Below are positions 1-12,800 of a DNA stretch of 47,075 bases, in pieces (the stretch's first letter is position 1; each line of letters opens with the position of its first letter). A program made the position numbers and the translations under genes. The notes under the pieces are model-generated. The model was not told the origin of the DNA, made no database searches, and saw only the letters and a program-made list of their open reading frames with translations. The stretch comes from Apostichopus californicus (Eukaryota; Echinodermata; Holothuroidea; Aspidochirotida; Stichopodidae): NCBI GenBank assembly GCA_020650975.1, contig JAIPMN010000948.1, positions 1 to 47,075 of the forward strand, given 5' to 3'.

Positions 1-52
1 AAATATATTACCATAAGCTATCATGTGCTTGCCATAAATAACAACATGTGCG

Positions 53-114
53 CGTTAGTACCACTGATCTGTACACTAACTGTTAGTGTACAGATCATGT
101 GGTTAGTACTAACG
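53..114. repeat. Long palindrome / hairpin
   Basis: Bases 65-80 and 82-97 are perfect reverse complements around a single central base, giving a 16-bp stem. A second, imperfect pair of arms lies outside it (53-64 against 99-114), with a TTAG insertion in the right arm. The structure could be a small foldback element or a recombination scar. No coding sequence is associated. Confidence 0.7.
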
Positions 115-1439
115 TTAGTATTTTTACAAGCATGGCCTGGACGTTAGCCCCCAAAGTATCACCGTAGCAACCACTGAGCCACAGAAGAACAACTCAAGCA
201 TGGGGTTCAATTACTTTGAAGGACTTTCTGAGTACATCAGAAAGGTTTCAAAAGATAATTTAGATGTATATGTCATCAAAAACTCTCGTACGTCGTGTCA
301 ATAACAGCCCTTATAGAAACGACGTACATCATGTCAATAGGCCCCACCTTTTTATTAAAAGACAGTTACTAAGAAAGGAGGGTAAGTCGTCATCAGTCAC
401 TAATAAGTAAGTTATACATTGTGCGTTACCGTCATATAAATAGTGAATTTCCTTTTAAGAGCATAACAAATTCCATATCACTTACACTTCAGTATTTAAA
501 TGCAGGTAAATAAGAACTATAACAGACAACCGAAATATACATGTAGACAGACTGACAAGTCTTATGTAAACAGGAATTTGATAAGGAAAAGGGGAGATTA
601 GTTTGGCCATGACAATGACATAAATAGCAGGGTATGCCACGCCGCCACCTCCCTTACCTCTGATATGGGAAATTCCATAATGGAAAATTAAGTGAATAAG
701 AGTAAACCTGACTTCACCCACATAAACAACAAAGCATTCTTTGTCTTTCTTGTTTGTGGTCAATGTATTTACCATGCTCAGAAAATTATTCTAAAATTAA
801 TTACACACAAACCATAAAATTCACTCAGTTCTCTCTAGTTCGTTGCGTACGTATCATGTTTCAAAATCACCGATCGAGCTTCACTCGGAATGCATATGAA
901 GATGATACGTAAAATAACGTTTTGTTTTCTACGAAGATACTATCCAATGCATTAATTGGATATAAATATAGTGATCAAACAATATCCGTAAGTCAGGATA
1001 TGTGTACAGTGCTTCGAATTCCTTGTGAGCTTATTATTAAGAGTACCCTTAAAAATAATGAAACGAGTTTCATGGAAACAGCACAAGTGATCAACAGTAT
1101 CTCGTGTTACCATGATTTATTCTATAGGTTTGAACAACAGCGTACACTGACAAATATCAAAAATAAATATATATACCCACGCAATTCATATCAAGAAAAG
1201 TGTTTCCTTCCCCCACGACCCTCTTCTCTGCTCCTGCATGCCTGTGAAATGGGCTTTAAAAAAAGTTAAGAAAGTAATAAGGATGATTTTTGAAAAATAG
1301 CTTTAGTAAATTCCATTCAATCAAAAGATGACTTATACAAGCTGTATAAACTTAGGTCTATATCTTGCACGCATTTATACTCATGTAAGGTCCCGCATTG
1401 GTTATATCTGAATGCTATACACAGTGAGCTAGGGGTATT

Positions 1440-1820
1440 GGTCGGGGGGGGGGGCGAGAATGGTCTGTAGGGGCGATTTCGACACTATCTAAGCGGAGCG
1501 CCACCACAGATTGGCGCGGAGCGTACAGAAATTTTTTGAGTAAAGATACTCCCTAGATCGCCGGAAATGACCCTTTCCGGGCCTTACTAATTTGCAGATA
1601 AACGAAGAATAAATAGGTGTCATTGCCATTTTGTCAGAAAATTACACCAACAAAATGTGACAAATGTCAATAGGTAGATGAGAGCGAAATAAAAAGGCCA
1701 ATAATCGCGAATAAGTTAAAAGTGGTTAAAAGCTGAAAAGAGCGGCAGCAGTCCATTTGAATCCGTCAGGGTGGGGGAGGGGGCATCCCTCCCTCTGACT
1801 GTATGGACGCTCCGCAACTG
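1440..1820 (+). repeat. Dispersed repeat family, copy 1
   Basis: The core at 1485-1598 starts with CTATCTAAGC, continues with a GCGCCACC block and ends near GGCCTTACTAA. It aligns over about 110 bp with copies at 42551-42658 and 45768-45880. G-rich tracts flank the core on both sides, as in copy 2. The ends of this copy are less clear than those of copy 2, which keeps target-site duplications. Confidence 0.65.
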
Positions 1821-3031
1821 ACTATACATATATACAGAGGTAGGGGTGCAGGGACGTTGCGATTCCTGGGGGAAATTATTTGACTGGGCTTTTCTGTGCC
1901 CTTATTTCTCCTCAAGTATATCATGAAAAGGAGAATGCATTTTATTCCCTTGATATTTTCCGGGGTCCCTTATTGACCCCGAGGTCCGGGACTGCAAACC
2001 CTTAACCACACCTCTCTCTTTCGTCAAGCCTCGAGGGATGAGGATACCTTAAGAACTAATATAGTTTAATGCGAAAGCATGCTCGTGCAAATCCAGCTTG
2101 CTGGCTACTCTAAGCCTTCTCCCCAAAGGTACAGTATTGTCTAGAAGTTTGGTAACACGTTTTACGACTCCCAGGAAATCAGCGAATTTAATGGACAATG
2201 GGCAATGGATGACCCTTTTTGCTTTTGACTTCACAGTCTTTGTTATTTTTTCCCTTCTTTGTCTTAACGCAAATGACTTTGATAGTGACTATGATGTAAC
2301 GTGCTATACCGATACTTTACCAAAGTGCATTTTCAAAAACAAAAGACGTTACCATGGAAACGCGATTTCTAAATCTAAGGTCTGTACCTGCCTTTAAAAA
2401 ATGGAAATCTGGATTACTGAAACATAAAAAGTCAGTCGGTTACTTTAACTAAAGGTAAGTTTGTTTCACGGATGTGATCAGAAAACAAGTAAACGGTTCC
2501 CATCGTTTTGTTTGTATGTGCCGTACTTAATTAATGTGTTGGACAACAAACCCAAGAACAGTTGTGTGGAAGGGCATAAATATTCTGCCAGTTGAGGTTT
2601 TGTATTTAGAAACACTATAACTGATTTATTCGTTACCCGGCGAATTAAATTACAGTTCTTTGAATTACATTTTTTCTCCTTAACCATTATTTAGCCTTGA
2701 AGTTTTTTTCTGATATACAGACAAGTCTGGTCGAGCCGAGTCACGTGACACTCGAGCACCTTTTCGAGTAACAATTATAACGACCACGTCAAACCGTATA
2801 CCGCCTATCAATTGGACAGACCTTTAAATTTAAGCCGGTCGTGACATGGCGAAGTTACAGCGAAGACAGTCACAATGCTTAAAGGATGGATTCGATAACG
2901 CTTAAACGTTTGATCTATATCAAATAATTTGAACTTTTGTCACCAACTTGAAGAACCAAACAAAAAAGGGGCAATAAAAGGCATACGCGAGGACTGCAAA
3001 ACAACATTAACTTGGAGCTGTGTTCGGTCAC

Positions 3032-3037
3032 TATAAA
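3032..3037 (+). promoter_or_regulatory. Candidate TATA box for the GPCR gene
   Basis: A TATAAA hexamer lies 78 bp before the GPCR start codon. The spacing would fit transcription starting around 3060 with a short 5' leader. In AT-rich DNA this hexamer is common, so the call is weak. Confidence 0.3.
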
Positions 3038-3109
3038 TGCGGCATGAAACACTCGTGCTGTACGTATAATACTACGTAAAAACGTCTTATCATAATATAT
3101 CGATTAGAG

Positions 3110-5502
3110 ATGATATCGTATTATCCTAACATCATGAGCAACCATTCAGTTGAGGAATTTACCAGAAATAGCACTAAGATGTCTTCGATGTCGACGAGTT
3201 TAACATTTAGCATTTCCGTTACCATTGTTTATCTTCTTATTTATCTTCCAATCTGCATATCGTCTATTTTCGGCAACGGATTGGTCATTTTCGCATTTCT
3301 TCAAAACGAAAATTTAAAGAAGGTTATAAACTATCCTCTCATAAGTTTGGCTGTCAATGATTTCGCAACCGGAAGTATAGCCCTGCCTCTTCATCTGATT
3401 GGTCGTTTAGTCATCAATCCATTCATCTGCAGAGAATCTTCTCGAATCATCTTCTTTCTTCCTTCTATGGTGCTATTCTTTTCCTCTGCTCTTCATCTAT
3501 TCAGTATTGCGATTGGTCGGTAAGTTGTTTATATACTATTAGGTATACCGTATGGCCAAGAGGACTATACCTTCCTTCACCTAGTATACATTTCTCTACT
3601 CACCCTGATACCACCCCCCCCCCACTCCCCATACCCACCACTACCTTTTTCATGTACCACGTCTGGTGGATAAAAGACTACAGCATTGAAGTCGGGGTTC
3701 AAATTTTTAATGCTCATTGCTACGTTCCATGCATATGCATGTAAAGGCTACCCATGCAGGACTTCACCAAATACACTGCTTTCTTCTGCAGATAAATTAT
3801 TCAAAAATCGTATTGGAAAAGCGTATATCTAGCTCAATTGTCATGGCATGTCACTCATTCTGCTGTTGTTAGGTTAAGCCGATTAGTGGACTTTATCAAA
3901 CTATTATCTTCACCATAAACGTACTCTGTGAGTACATAAAGTGTCGAACAGAATATGTATTTAACAAGAGGATGTGTCTTCAACCACGTCCAACAAAAAA
4001 CTTGAAAAAAAAGTAGCATAGAGACATCTTGAGACCTCTCGGCCTTTTGGCTAAGATCATGTGTAGTATCTGTTCCCTTTCGAGGGGAATGGTGATGCAC
4101 ACCCGACGATGATCACACAGTCACAGTCCCGATGCAAGGGGACTGGAGCTGAGAGCGGATCAGTCGTTTGGTAGTTTGGTTTTCGTGCCCAGGTTCTTTC
4201 CTGGGTGACTTTTTCTTAAAAAGCATCTTGAGACCTGTTAAATTGATTTCACTAGTAAAGCATGCGTTATGGATGTAAACCTTTCAGAATTACTAAGTGA
4301 CCGTCGGGATAGGATTAGAGCTGTTGGGAAGATGTAAAAGATTGATTTTCTGAAGCAGACATCCTCCATGAAGTATAAATCTTCGTACGTATATATAGTT
4401 CGCTGTTCATCTCTACGTTAATTGGACAGAGAGGAAAGGCATATTTTAAAACATGGAACGTTTCCTACTCCCTACCCTAAGGTAGTGGGGGTACACAAGA
4501 CTTCAAATGTGTGTGTGGGGGGAGGGGGGGGGGGTGGCAAATTAAATTCCCAGCCTACTTAATTTAGGCGCATTAACGTTTACGTAAGGGCTTCATGGAC
4601 CCGGGGAGTGATCTAATTCGTCCCCGACTAAACATTTTGCTCGAACAGACGAAGGAAGTAGGACTATATACCCTCCATTGCCAGAAGCCCTCCCTTGCAA
4701 CTCCCCTCTCCCATCTCACCGTACTAATGCGATTTCGTCGAACGTTATTCCACTGAGAAGCTATTATTCTCTCTCTCTCTCTCTTTGTCATTTTAGGTTC
4801 ATTTCTTTGTTAAAGCCGCTGAGCTATCCCTTGCTGGTATCTTCGAAGCGGGTTAAAGTAATATTGACAATACTTTGGTGCATCATTTTTGCTGAGTTTT
4901 CACTGATCCTGATTGGAGTTAGTCAAGCTAAAGAGAACATGATTTGTGACGGAGGCAAATATCAATCTCCTTTTGTGTTATTCATGTTTATAATATATGC
5001 ATTTATGCTTCCTGTTATTCTCGTTGGAATGTTTTCATTATACCTGTTTATGGTCAGAATTGCATTTATTCAACTGTCTCGTCGTCGTCGCCGCCATGGA
5101 AATGTCAGAACTTCTCAACTGGTCAAATTGCGGCAACTAGAAGCGCGCTCAAAGTTCCGTGGTTCTGTAACCATGGCAATAATAGTGGGGGCGTTTTGTT
5201 TTTGCTGGATGCCGACTTCCTTTAAGTGTATATACGTGTCGTCTAAGAATGGAAACCTTTCCGAAGATACTTACAACACGTTGCAACTGATGTGTGAAAT
5301 TCCCGCTTTTCTTAGCGCCATATTGAATCCAATCATATATGCCTGTCGTAAGGAGGACTTTCGAGTGGCTTATTGCAAAATATGGAAGAAAATTACACAT
5401 TCGACAGTAAGTGAATTGGGTAGCGGCCCTGGCAGGAAAAAGCATTCACAAATACGAGAATTGAAAGTATCGCAAGTGGATCCGATTTCCATGAGAAAAT
5501 GA
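3110..5502 (+). CDS. Class A (rhodopsin-like) G-protein-coupled receptor, two exons
   Basis: Exons are 3110-3519 and 4797-5502, joined by a GT-AG intron in phase 2 (371 residues). The protein has seven predicted membrane segments. N-glycosylation sequons lie at N11 and N20, the TM1 GN at 55-56, the TM2 LAVND with D84, the TM3 cysteine C107, a TM6 CWMP motif at 273-276 and TM7 NPIIY at 314-318. A basic, serine-rich tail follows. The D/ERY motif reads G136-R137-F138, so the acidic residue is missing, and the intron splits the Arg codon. That position is a recurrent intron site in this receptor class. TM2 and TM3 loosely resemble adenosine or aminergic receptors, but I cannot assign a ligand. 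The second exon is preceded by a CT-repeat polypyrimidine tract. The function inferred is plasma-membrane signalling through G proteins. Confidence 0.88.
4025..4236 (+). ncRNA. Retroposed U2-snRNA-like sequence flanked by 13-bp target-site duplications
   Basis: Bases 4038-4074 match about 37 nt near the 5' end of U2 snRNA, including the GTAGTA branch-site recognition element, with one visible difference from the human sequence. After CTGTTC the similarity to U2 stops. The rest can fold into three hairpins: TTCCC/GGGAA at 4073-4089, CAGTCCC/GGGACTG at 4124-4145 and CCCAGG/CCTGGG at 4188-4205. The insert (4038-4223) ends in a short A-rich stretch. CATCTTGAGACCT occurs at both 4025-4037 and 4224-4236, which is a clear retroposition footprint. 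It sits in the GPCR intron on the same strand. It is either a U2-headed SINE or a pseudogene of a chimeric RNA. A canonical Sm site is not evident, so a working U2 is unlikely. Confidence 0.75.
4767..4786 (+). repeat. CT dinucleotide microsatellite in polypyrimidine tract
   Basis: A run of CT repeats directly precedes the 3' splice site of GPCR exon 2 (AG at 4795-4796). It probably serves as part of the polypyrimidine tract, so length changes could affect splicing. Confidence 0.6.
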
Positions 5503-8500
5503 TTCTCTAAATCGAAGGCCATCCATACTGCAGCCTTCAAATGTGTAGGAGCAAGAAACATTTCAACGGCACCTCCATTGCAGCTGGACCTGGCCCTTCA
5601 AATAGTTCATAGACACAATATACGTTGAAATTGACCATGAGATATCTTATCTTATCTTTGGCTGTGTGGACAACTGCTTTGAAGTGTATATGGGCGGTAC
5701 TGATAACGCTTGTTAAGTTTTATCATGAGTAACCATTATTGACTTTCTTGCATATATGGGGAGGGATGGGAGGGGTGGGGGGGGGGGTGGTATGTAATGC
5801 TGATAACCTACCTCACCCTTGTACAATGCAACGAAAAGAAGACAGAAGATGTGAAAACTAAGCCGAAGGGTTTTAAAATTAGATCAAGTTCCAGAGCCAA
5901 AGGTTACAACATCAACGAGATGTGATAACAACATCCTCTAAAACCAGAAGAATTTCCTCCACTTACATAGCTAATCCGCTATACATGGGTTCTCGAATAC
6001 TTCTCACCGAGGGCCAGAATCACCGTCATCGGAGCAAAAGGACAGAGAAAACCAAAATGTTAGAATATCTAGACTGAGCAAATTGCTGTAGCCCGGTGTG
6101 CTTTAGACCTTATAAGAGTCAGCATGTACCCGATTTCACGTGCCGGATTGAAGAAGAAAAAAATCTGATCGGATTGGGCTCGCGATTCCGCCTATCGAGA
6201 ACCACTGATCTAAAGTGATAATATAGTTTTACTATTTGTGAACCTTATGTGTCCAAGACTGATGCAAACTCAAACGAAGAATGAATTATCGAACAAAGGA
6301 TCTTGTTTTTTGTTTGATTACTCCTGATCTTTACATAGTTAATCTATACATATATATCCCTGATCTTGTATGTATCTGCATAGGTATTTGTGAAAATTAT
6401 CACGGTTAACCGGCGACAAGGGCGCCTATAGACAATCGGTGTTGATCAATGAGGGTTATATGTGTTCTGAACAAACATGCAACGTTACATCTCTATTGTT
6501 GCGTGCATATCGCATTTATATCAGTATTGTACAAATATGGTGATTGTTTGCAACTGATAATATATACAATTAATATGAAACATGGTTAATGTTTGTATAA
6601 ATTAACTACACCATTTTGCATCTTAAAACGCTATTTTGAAGTTTAAACTTGTCACCGTAACTGTCTAAACCAGAATTAGTTTTACGATGTAGTATGAGAA
6701 GATTGAAATAAGGAGATGAAGATGGGAATCTGTCCGGCTTGTAATTAAAATAACTTAATTCCAATATAATATTGAAAGTTATGCGGATATTGCTTGTGAA
6801 GTCATATTTATTGCCTCTCGCTCATCCACTGTGCCCTTCCTCTTCCACGCCATTCACACAAAACCACAGGTATACTTTACTGAGTTAGTAATTATCATAA
6901 TCATATTTTATGGGTATAGATAAACATGCGTTCAGGCTCTTTCACAGTTAAAGGGCCTTTGTTGTGGGAAATTGTTTACTGATTCCGGGTTCGAGTCCCT
7001 CGCCAAGAAGTTTCCCAGTCACTCTGACTTGAGGCAGAGTGTTGGAGAATGGAACGGATGCAGTAAAACCGTGACAGAAAATGGTTTGGAAAGAAACCCG
7101 GTATCGACCATGAATACGAAATCATTGGATGAGTCAGGGATATATTTGTATAAAAGATATGTCAGGCTTATATAGTAGGAATTAAACATAATCTTCGATC
7201 AATTAGGAACAATAGAAAATAAAAAGCTGTGGAGATATCTCTATATAACTTACAGATAGCTACAATATAATAGTGTCAGTTCCGGTTTACTTAGGGAAAG
7301 CGCGCCCTTAATTCACAGAAAAACAGAAAGAAAACAACAACAAACAAGCGACTCGGGAGCAGTAAACAGTTAAACAGCAGCAAAAACACTGATTATACAT
7401 CGGAAGTCCATTAGAACAATTCTAGCATTCGGTTCCATAATTCCTTGAACACATAACTTGTGATGCGCTATGAAGACTTTGGAATCTCACAAAGTGCCAC
7501 CCCTCCCCCTCCTCTTTACTTCCCGTCGTCCGTCCTCCTGGTTTTCATGCAGGCTTCTCACCTGCCTGTAAGCGTTATATATTTCTAAACAGCCGCACTA
7601 TTTTTTAGCCAGTGGTGTTTTCGTCAATTTAGCCTAAAAGGGATATAATAGTTTGGCAACACAAGCTTAGAAATCAACGCGAGAAATTCTGCAAATTTAA
7701 TGGAAGGCAAAGAAAGCTGAATGGTAACAAATCGCAACTCGTATTGGTTTAAATTACCTGCTATTTATTTATGTGTTGGTTTTGAATTGATTCAGTTTGT
7801 TCAATGTTTATTAGTAGTTTGTACTGCTACTGTAATTTGATGTGAAGAAATCACGATTGTAGTAAGGCTTAACGTTAGGCCATATATTTCACACGTTGCC
7901 TATTAACTGTAGCACTTTACTCAAGTGATACTCATACTATTACTAGTGTAGGCCTAGCCTAAATTCCGAGAGCAATGGCAGAATACACCGCAACTTACAC
8001 ACACAGGGCTTTTTGAAAATTACAATACATTGTTGTTACGAAGTCAGATACAGGTTGTAGTTTTTTTTAGGTTTTGTTGGTGGTATGAGAAAGGAATAGG
8101 CAGACGAGAAAGTAGACAAAAAGGCAGTGAAATGTACAATGAAATATAACAGAAAGTTCTGTCCTTATAAATGTAATTACATGAAATAATACAAAAAAAC
8201 ACACAACGTACCGGTACTTACAAACTTAGGGCTTAATTAAGGCGCAAAACGGTACCTCCTTTTGGTAGGGTCCGGTGGTGATGGGGTTGGTCTGGCCGCT
8301 TGATACAAGACTGGTGCTGTTAAGCTGTTTTCCACAGGTAAATACAGTAGTTATAAAAGTTCAGGTAAACAGGTTAAAGAATTCTGATGAATTACGATAA
8401 AGTCGTCAGTGCTGGGTAGAGTTACAGGATATGGAAAAAGATTGTTACAAGATAAAAAATGCAGGCAGGTTCACCTGTTACAGCAAGAAGGAATAACTAA

Positions 8501-9479
8501 AACAGCAGCAGCTGAGGATCAGAGAGCCTGCGGCACGGGAAAGAGGACTAGAGCCACGTGAAACTGTACGTTATATAGGGATGACTTAAGTTCAGCCGAC
8601 CGTAACCATACCTTGGTAATTAGCATGGCGTAGCTTGACAATAAAGGAATCCAGACCAGCCACATACTTAGAATGGTAAACATGGTATACAGACAAAGGA
8701 AAATTGACTTTCCATAACATTGTTTACTACAGGGACTTCTGGTCATAGTCCGTGAGATACAAGAGTTGCGGCTATTCTGCAATTAGGTAAAATTATGTTC
8801 ATTTGGCCTAGGGCCTACACTTGTGCTAGGTCTACGATTTATTACGGGAAGAGTTGTTGAGTAAGGGAACAACTGACTACTAGTTATGTGTAGTGGTCAA
8901 CTGATTATATGATAATCGGTTATTACCGATTATTTCATTGTTTTCGTGGAACTGGCTTATATATGATTTAGTGTTATGCAATACCAACTTCTACGCCAAT
9001 ACAATCAAAGATGTAAATGAACGACTTAACATTTCACACTAAAGATTAATGGAGCAAATAAAGAACACTGTAATACATACATGGGGCACTGTACATTTAT
9101 AACAAAATAGAAAAAAATAATACCCGCCTTTCAGAAGGTCTCTCATTTGGGTGGAGTCCCATTCATGTTGTTTAACTTATCCACTGCTACAGGAAAAGAA
9201 TCTTCTATAATGATTTCCACACTACAAGTCTAACATAACCAAACAATATCCAGCTGGACAGGTGTATGTTGCTCTGAAAAACTTTTATGAAGTAAATATT
9301 TCTACTGTAATATTAATGATTTCCCCACTGTGACTCCGACTTCAGGGAAAAATATTCTGTTAAGATGGTGTGTTGTTCGCAAAAGTGTTTATGAAGTAAT
9401 ATCTAATCATCCAGAAATTGTGGCAACTTGGAGTTATTCAGTAGTTGAAAATTCATGTCCAAATAATATTTTCATTTTC
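5503..9479. other. Intergenic / RBM17 5' untranslated region, no coding gene seen
   Basis: This stretch holds the 3' end of the GPCR gene and, probably, an unlocated non-coding first exon of RBM17, because RBM17 coding exon 1 is preceded by a splice acceptor. I see no other coding exon. Around 6985-6998 there is a GGTTCGAGTCC box-B-like word, possibly a remnant of a tRNA-derived SINE, but no matching box A or cloverleaf. Confidence 0.4.
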
Positions 9480-9495
9480 AGGGCTCAAATTTAAC

Positions 9496-9559
9496 GGTCG
9501 TCAGATTGTCCGGGACGACCAAATTCACGTCAGACAACCTAAAACCCCCTTAGGTTGTC
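9496..9559. repeat. Two adjacent hairpins
   Basis: GGTCGTC (9496-9502) pairs with GACGACC (9514-9520), and GACAACCTAA (9533-9542) pairs perfectly with TTAGGTTGTC (9550-9559). They lie about 320 bp upstream of the RBM17 start codon, in the presumed 5' UTR intron. They may be part of a repeat element. No function is assigned. Confidence 0.55.
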
Positions 9560-9879
9560 CGATGGATGACTAGCAATAACACATCAAGAAGAATTTGGAA
9601 ACTCCCTATTCTTAAAAATCAAAATTTGCCCCGAAAAAGTGAAAGGAGCTTGTTGGAATCGCCCTCCATTCATATAAGAAACAACGTAAGAAATAGATCA
9701 CATTTTGGTACGTTCCGTAATGAGGGGAAAATCCCACACTTTAGCTGTATGCACACCCCTTCGCATTGTTAACTTGCAGTTACCACATTTTGTTATTAAT
9801 TAGTAAAGACAGAATATGCATACTGTACATATGCACTAATGGATTGCTGACATCTTTTTCATTGTATTTCAGATTCACA

Positions 9880-12800
9880 ATGTCACTATATGATGGTTTA
9901 GGAGTGGACACTGATCCCAAGAAAAATGTTTCATCCCCAGGCAACAAACCAGATGTTTGTAAGTACAGTCTTGTTTGAATTATGTCAAACTATTATAGTG
10001 CTGTTCTATGATTTTCTTCCAAGTGAGGGATGAAGCATGGTAAAGATGAGTGCATCACCTCTAGCATCCAATCATTGCTCTCTATGCACCCTGTGTCCAC
10101 TAAATCTTATGGCAAGCGATCTTTCCAGTACTCCTCAACCCTCCTTTGGAATAAACTCCCACTCAACATAAGAATGTCGTGTCTGTGGAGATGTTCAAAA
10201 CTGTTTTGAAGACACACCTGTTTTCATTGTTATAATTGTTATGTTTACTCTTATTGTATATTGTGTACATATCTTTCACTTTCTTTTGTACAGCGCGGCG
10301 AAACTTTATTGTCAGTTGCGCTATATAAGAACTGTTTATTATCATCATTATTATCAGCTGTTTCTCAGCCCCTAGCAATTCATTATTGCATTATTATAAT
10401 CTGTATATCCAGACTTATAAAACCAACAAACTCTTTGATAATATCTAGCCATGTAAAGAAAGCAGTACATCAGACATTGGTAAACTCTGTTATGTTGGAG
10501 TTATCTGGTTCAATTAGTTCAAGGCTCAATTATTAAATACATAGAATTAACAGTGCAGATAAAGAGAAAGTCCAGACATTGATATAATTGTAGAATAGAA
10601 ACTTGATTTATTCTGAGATGATATTGTTGCTCGAGTGCAGATCCAGAATAGTGTATCTGAACTGCACTCTCTGAAGTCTGGAATGCTAGTTCTTCTTTTA
10701 TACTAAAAACTACAATAATTAAGTCATTACAGCTTCCTGAGAAGGGGGGATAACCCCTCTGTGACACAAACACTTTGTCACAGACTCTTTTACTTATAAT
10801 TGCTAAGGCACATAGGACAGAGATATGACTAACCACATTTGTATACACATGAGATGCAACAGGTTGTCATCTGTATTCTGTGGTTAAAGCATAAAGATTT
10901 CATGGAATTAAGACAAAGGGGGCTTGTACGACTATGATGTGGGTGAGAGGTGAATTAACTCATGAACAGGAAGTAAGTAGTTACTCTTCAGACAAAGAGG
11001 CATGGAAGTGGATGGTTAAAGTGACATGATGGGGATATAACTACAAACTACATTACATCCCTTTTGGAATTTTGCTGAAGAATTCAACTGAAGTGAAATG
11101 AAAAGAAAAGTAAAAAAGGTAACAAAATTAATGAATATGATGCGGGAAACAAAGAAAATATATATACATTAAGAGAAGAATGTGTACATAAAATATAACA
11201 TAGTAAACACAATGGTTAGCAAAAACTCGCTAACCTTGCTGTGGAAGGTACAGTATCACATGAATTGTTCATCCATAAATTTATACCTCGATTGTAAATT
11301 TTCACAAAAACACTGAGAAAGTTGGTACGCTTTGGATTACTGTGAAGACTACCATCCAGGCAAGTACAGAATATTTGACATCTGTTATAACATTAACTTC
11401 ACATCCAACCTACATTTCTCCTAGATGATCTAGAATTACTTTTTGGAAATATACCAATTCTTAAGTCATTAGTTTAGATAGCAAGTCTTGACTTTTTCCA
11501 TATTGTAGAAAAATCCATCAAAACACATTTGACACATAAATGAAATATAAAAGTAATGTTAAAAAAATGAATCATGAAAACAACGTTATAACTTAATTAC
11601 AGTTCAGTTGAACCTAACATCTCAAAATGACATGTACGAGCAAGTCGAACAAAATAGTGCAACATAAAAGTTTCAACATAACAGTTTCAACCTAACCTCT
11701 TTAACGTTGAAACCTGTATGATTTCTTCATTTTCTCTGAACGAGAAAACAACTGACATAAGATCCTCTAGGGATTACCCCGACTTTAAACTTTGAGTATC
11801 AATAATGTACGTACTACAATACAACTGTGACACTGCAGATTAATTAAAATGAAAATAAAAAGCTTCACACACAGCAGGAGAGAACCCAAGAAATGGAAAA
11901 AACAAATTATTGAAAAAATTGAAACCTCTAGGCTCTATGGTTTCTTCATTTTCTCTGAACAAGAAAACAATTGACATAAGATCCTCTCTGGATTTCCCCG
12001 ACTTTAAACTTTGAGTTCAAGTAAAGTATCAATGATGTACATACTACATTACAACTGTGACACTGCATATGAACTAAAATGAAAAAACTTCACACACTGC
12101 CGGGGAGAACCCAAGAAATGGAAAAAACAAATTAGTTTCAAAGAATTCAGTCTTAAATCCTGTAGAAAAGCTGCTGTCTTTTAAGTAAAATTCTACAAAC
12201 TTTAAACACCATCTTATCTCTTTCTTTTTAGCTGTCTCTCTATTTTACTACTTGTGTCTTTTATACATACAGATTTAGAGTTTTTGCTCTCTTCTGTTTT
12301 TTCCCCTTTGTAAATACAGTGCTAACTGTTGTAACTTGTTTTTATCATAGCTGGCTGGTCCGCAGGCATACGGATGATGCAGTCACAGCTGCGACTCAAG
12401 AAAGCTGCCTTGACCGAAGCACAGAGGAAAATAAGAGGGGCAACACTTGCACCTGTTGTTGATTTGAAGAAAGTGAAGTTAGAAGATGATACTAGGCAGC
12501 CATCACCAAGGACTCAAGTGTCTCCAAGGAGACCTGTTCATGGTCCACCAAGAACAGTTGTAAGCACCCTTCAGTCCTTTCAATGTTGGAAATTTATAAA
12601 GAGTTAATTGTCATAAATTAGTGTTGTGCCAATATCGCCAAAACCAATATTACAATCCAGATATCATTAGTAATTCTCACTGCGGAAGCCCATTAATTAA
12701 TTAATCAAGAACATTTTTTTCCCCCGGGCAATAAATCATTAAGTATGTAATTTGCTTATTCCATAACACTAGCCACTTGCCAAGAATTTGTGCAAGCACA

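Larger units (their letters stand above)
1..3031. other. Intergenic region, no supported gene
   Basis: I see no convincing coding gene here. The open frames (for example 922-1269 and 2098-2397 on the plus strand, 2049-2234 on the minus strand) have no recognisable domain or splice context. The stretch holds a near-perfect palindrome at 53-114, a dispersed repeat copy around 1440-1820, and short homopolymer G runs. The minus-strand frame at 2049-2234 reads like a decayed mobile-element fragment, but I cannot name a family. Confidence 0.5.

Noticed and set aside
2049-2397. Overlapping open frames on both strands
   Set aside because: No recognisable domain. The minus frame looks mobile-element-like, but not enough to name.
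4678-4796. Upstream extension of GPCR exon 2 to an ATG-started open frame at 4678
   Set aside because: An acceptor with CT-rich tract ends at 4796 and joins in phase to exon 1, completing TM1-TM3. The upstream part lacks receptor features.
6972-7175. Open frame beginning near a box-B-like GGTTCGAGTCC word
   Set aside because: No partner box A, no family match and no splice context. It is probably a decayed SINE piece at most.
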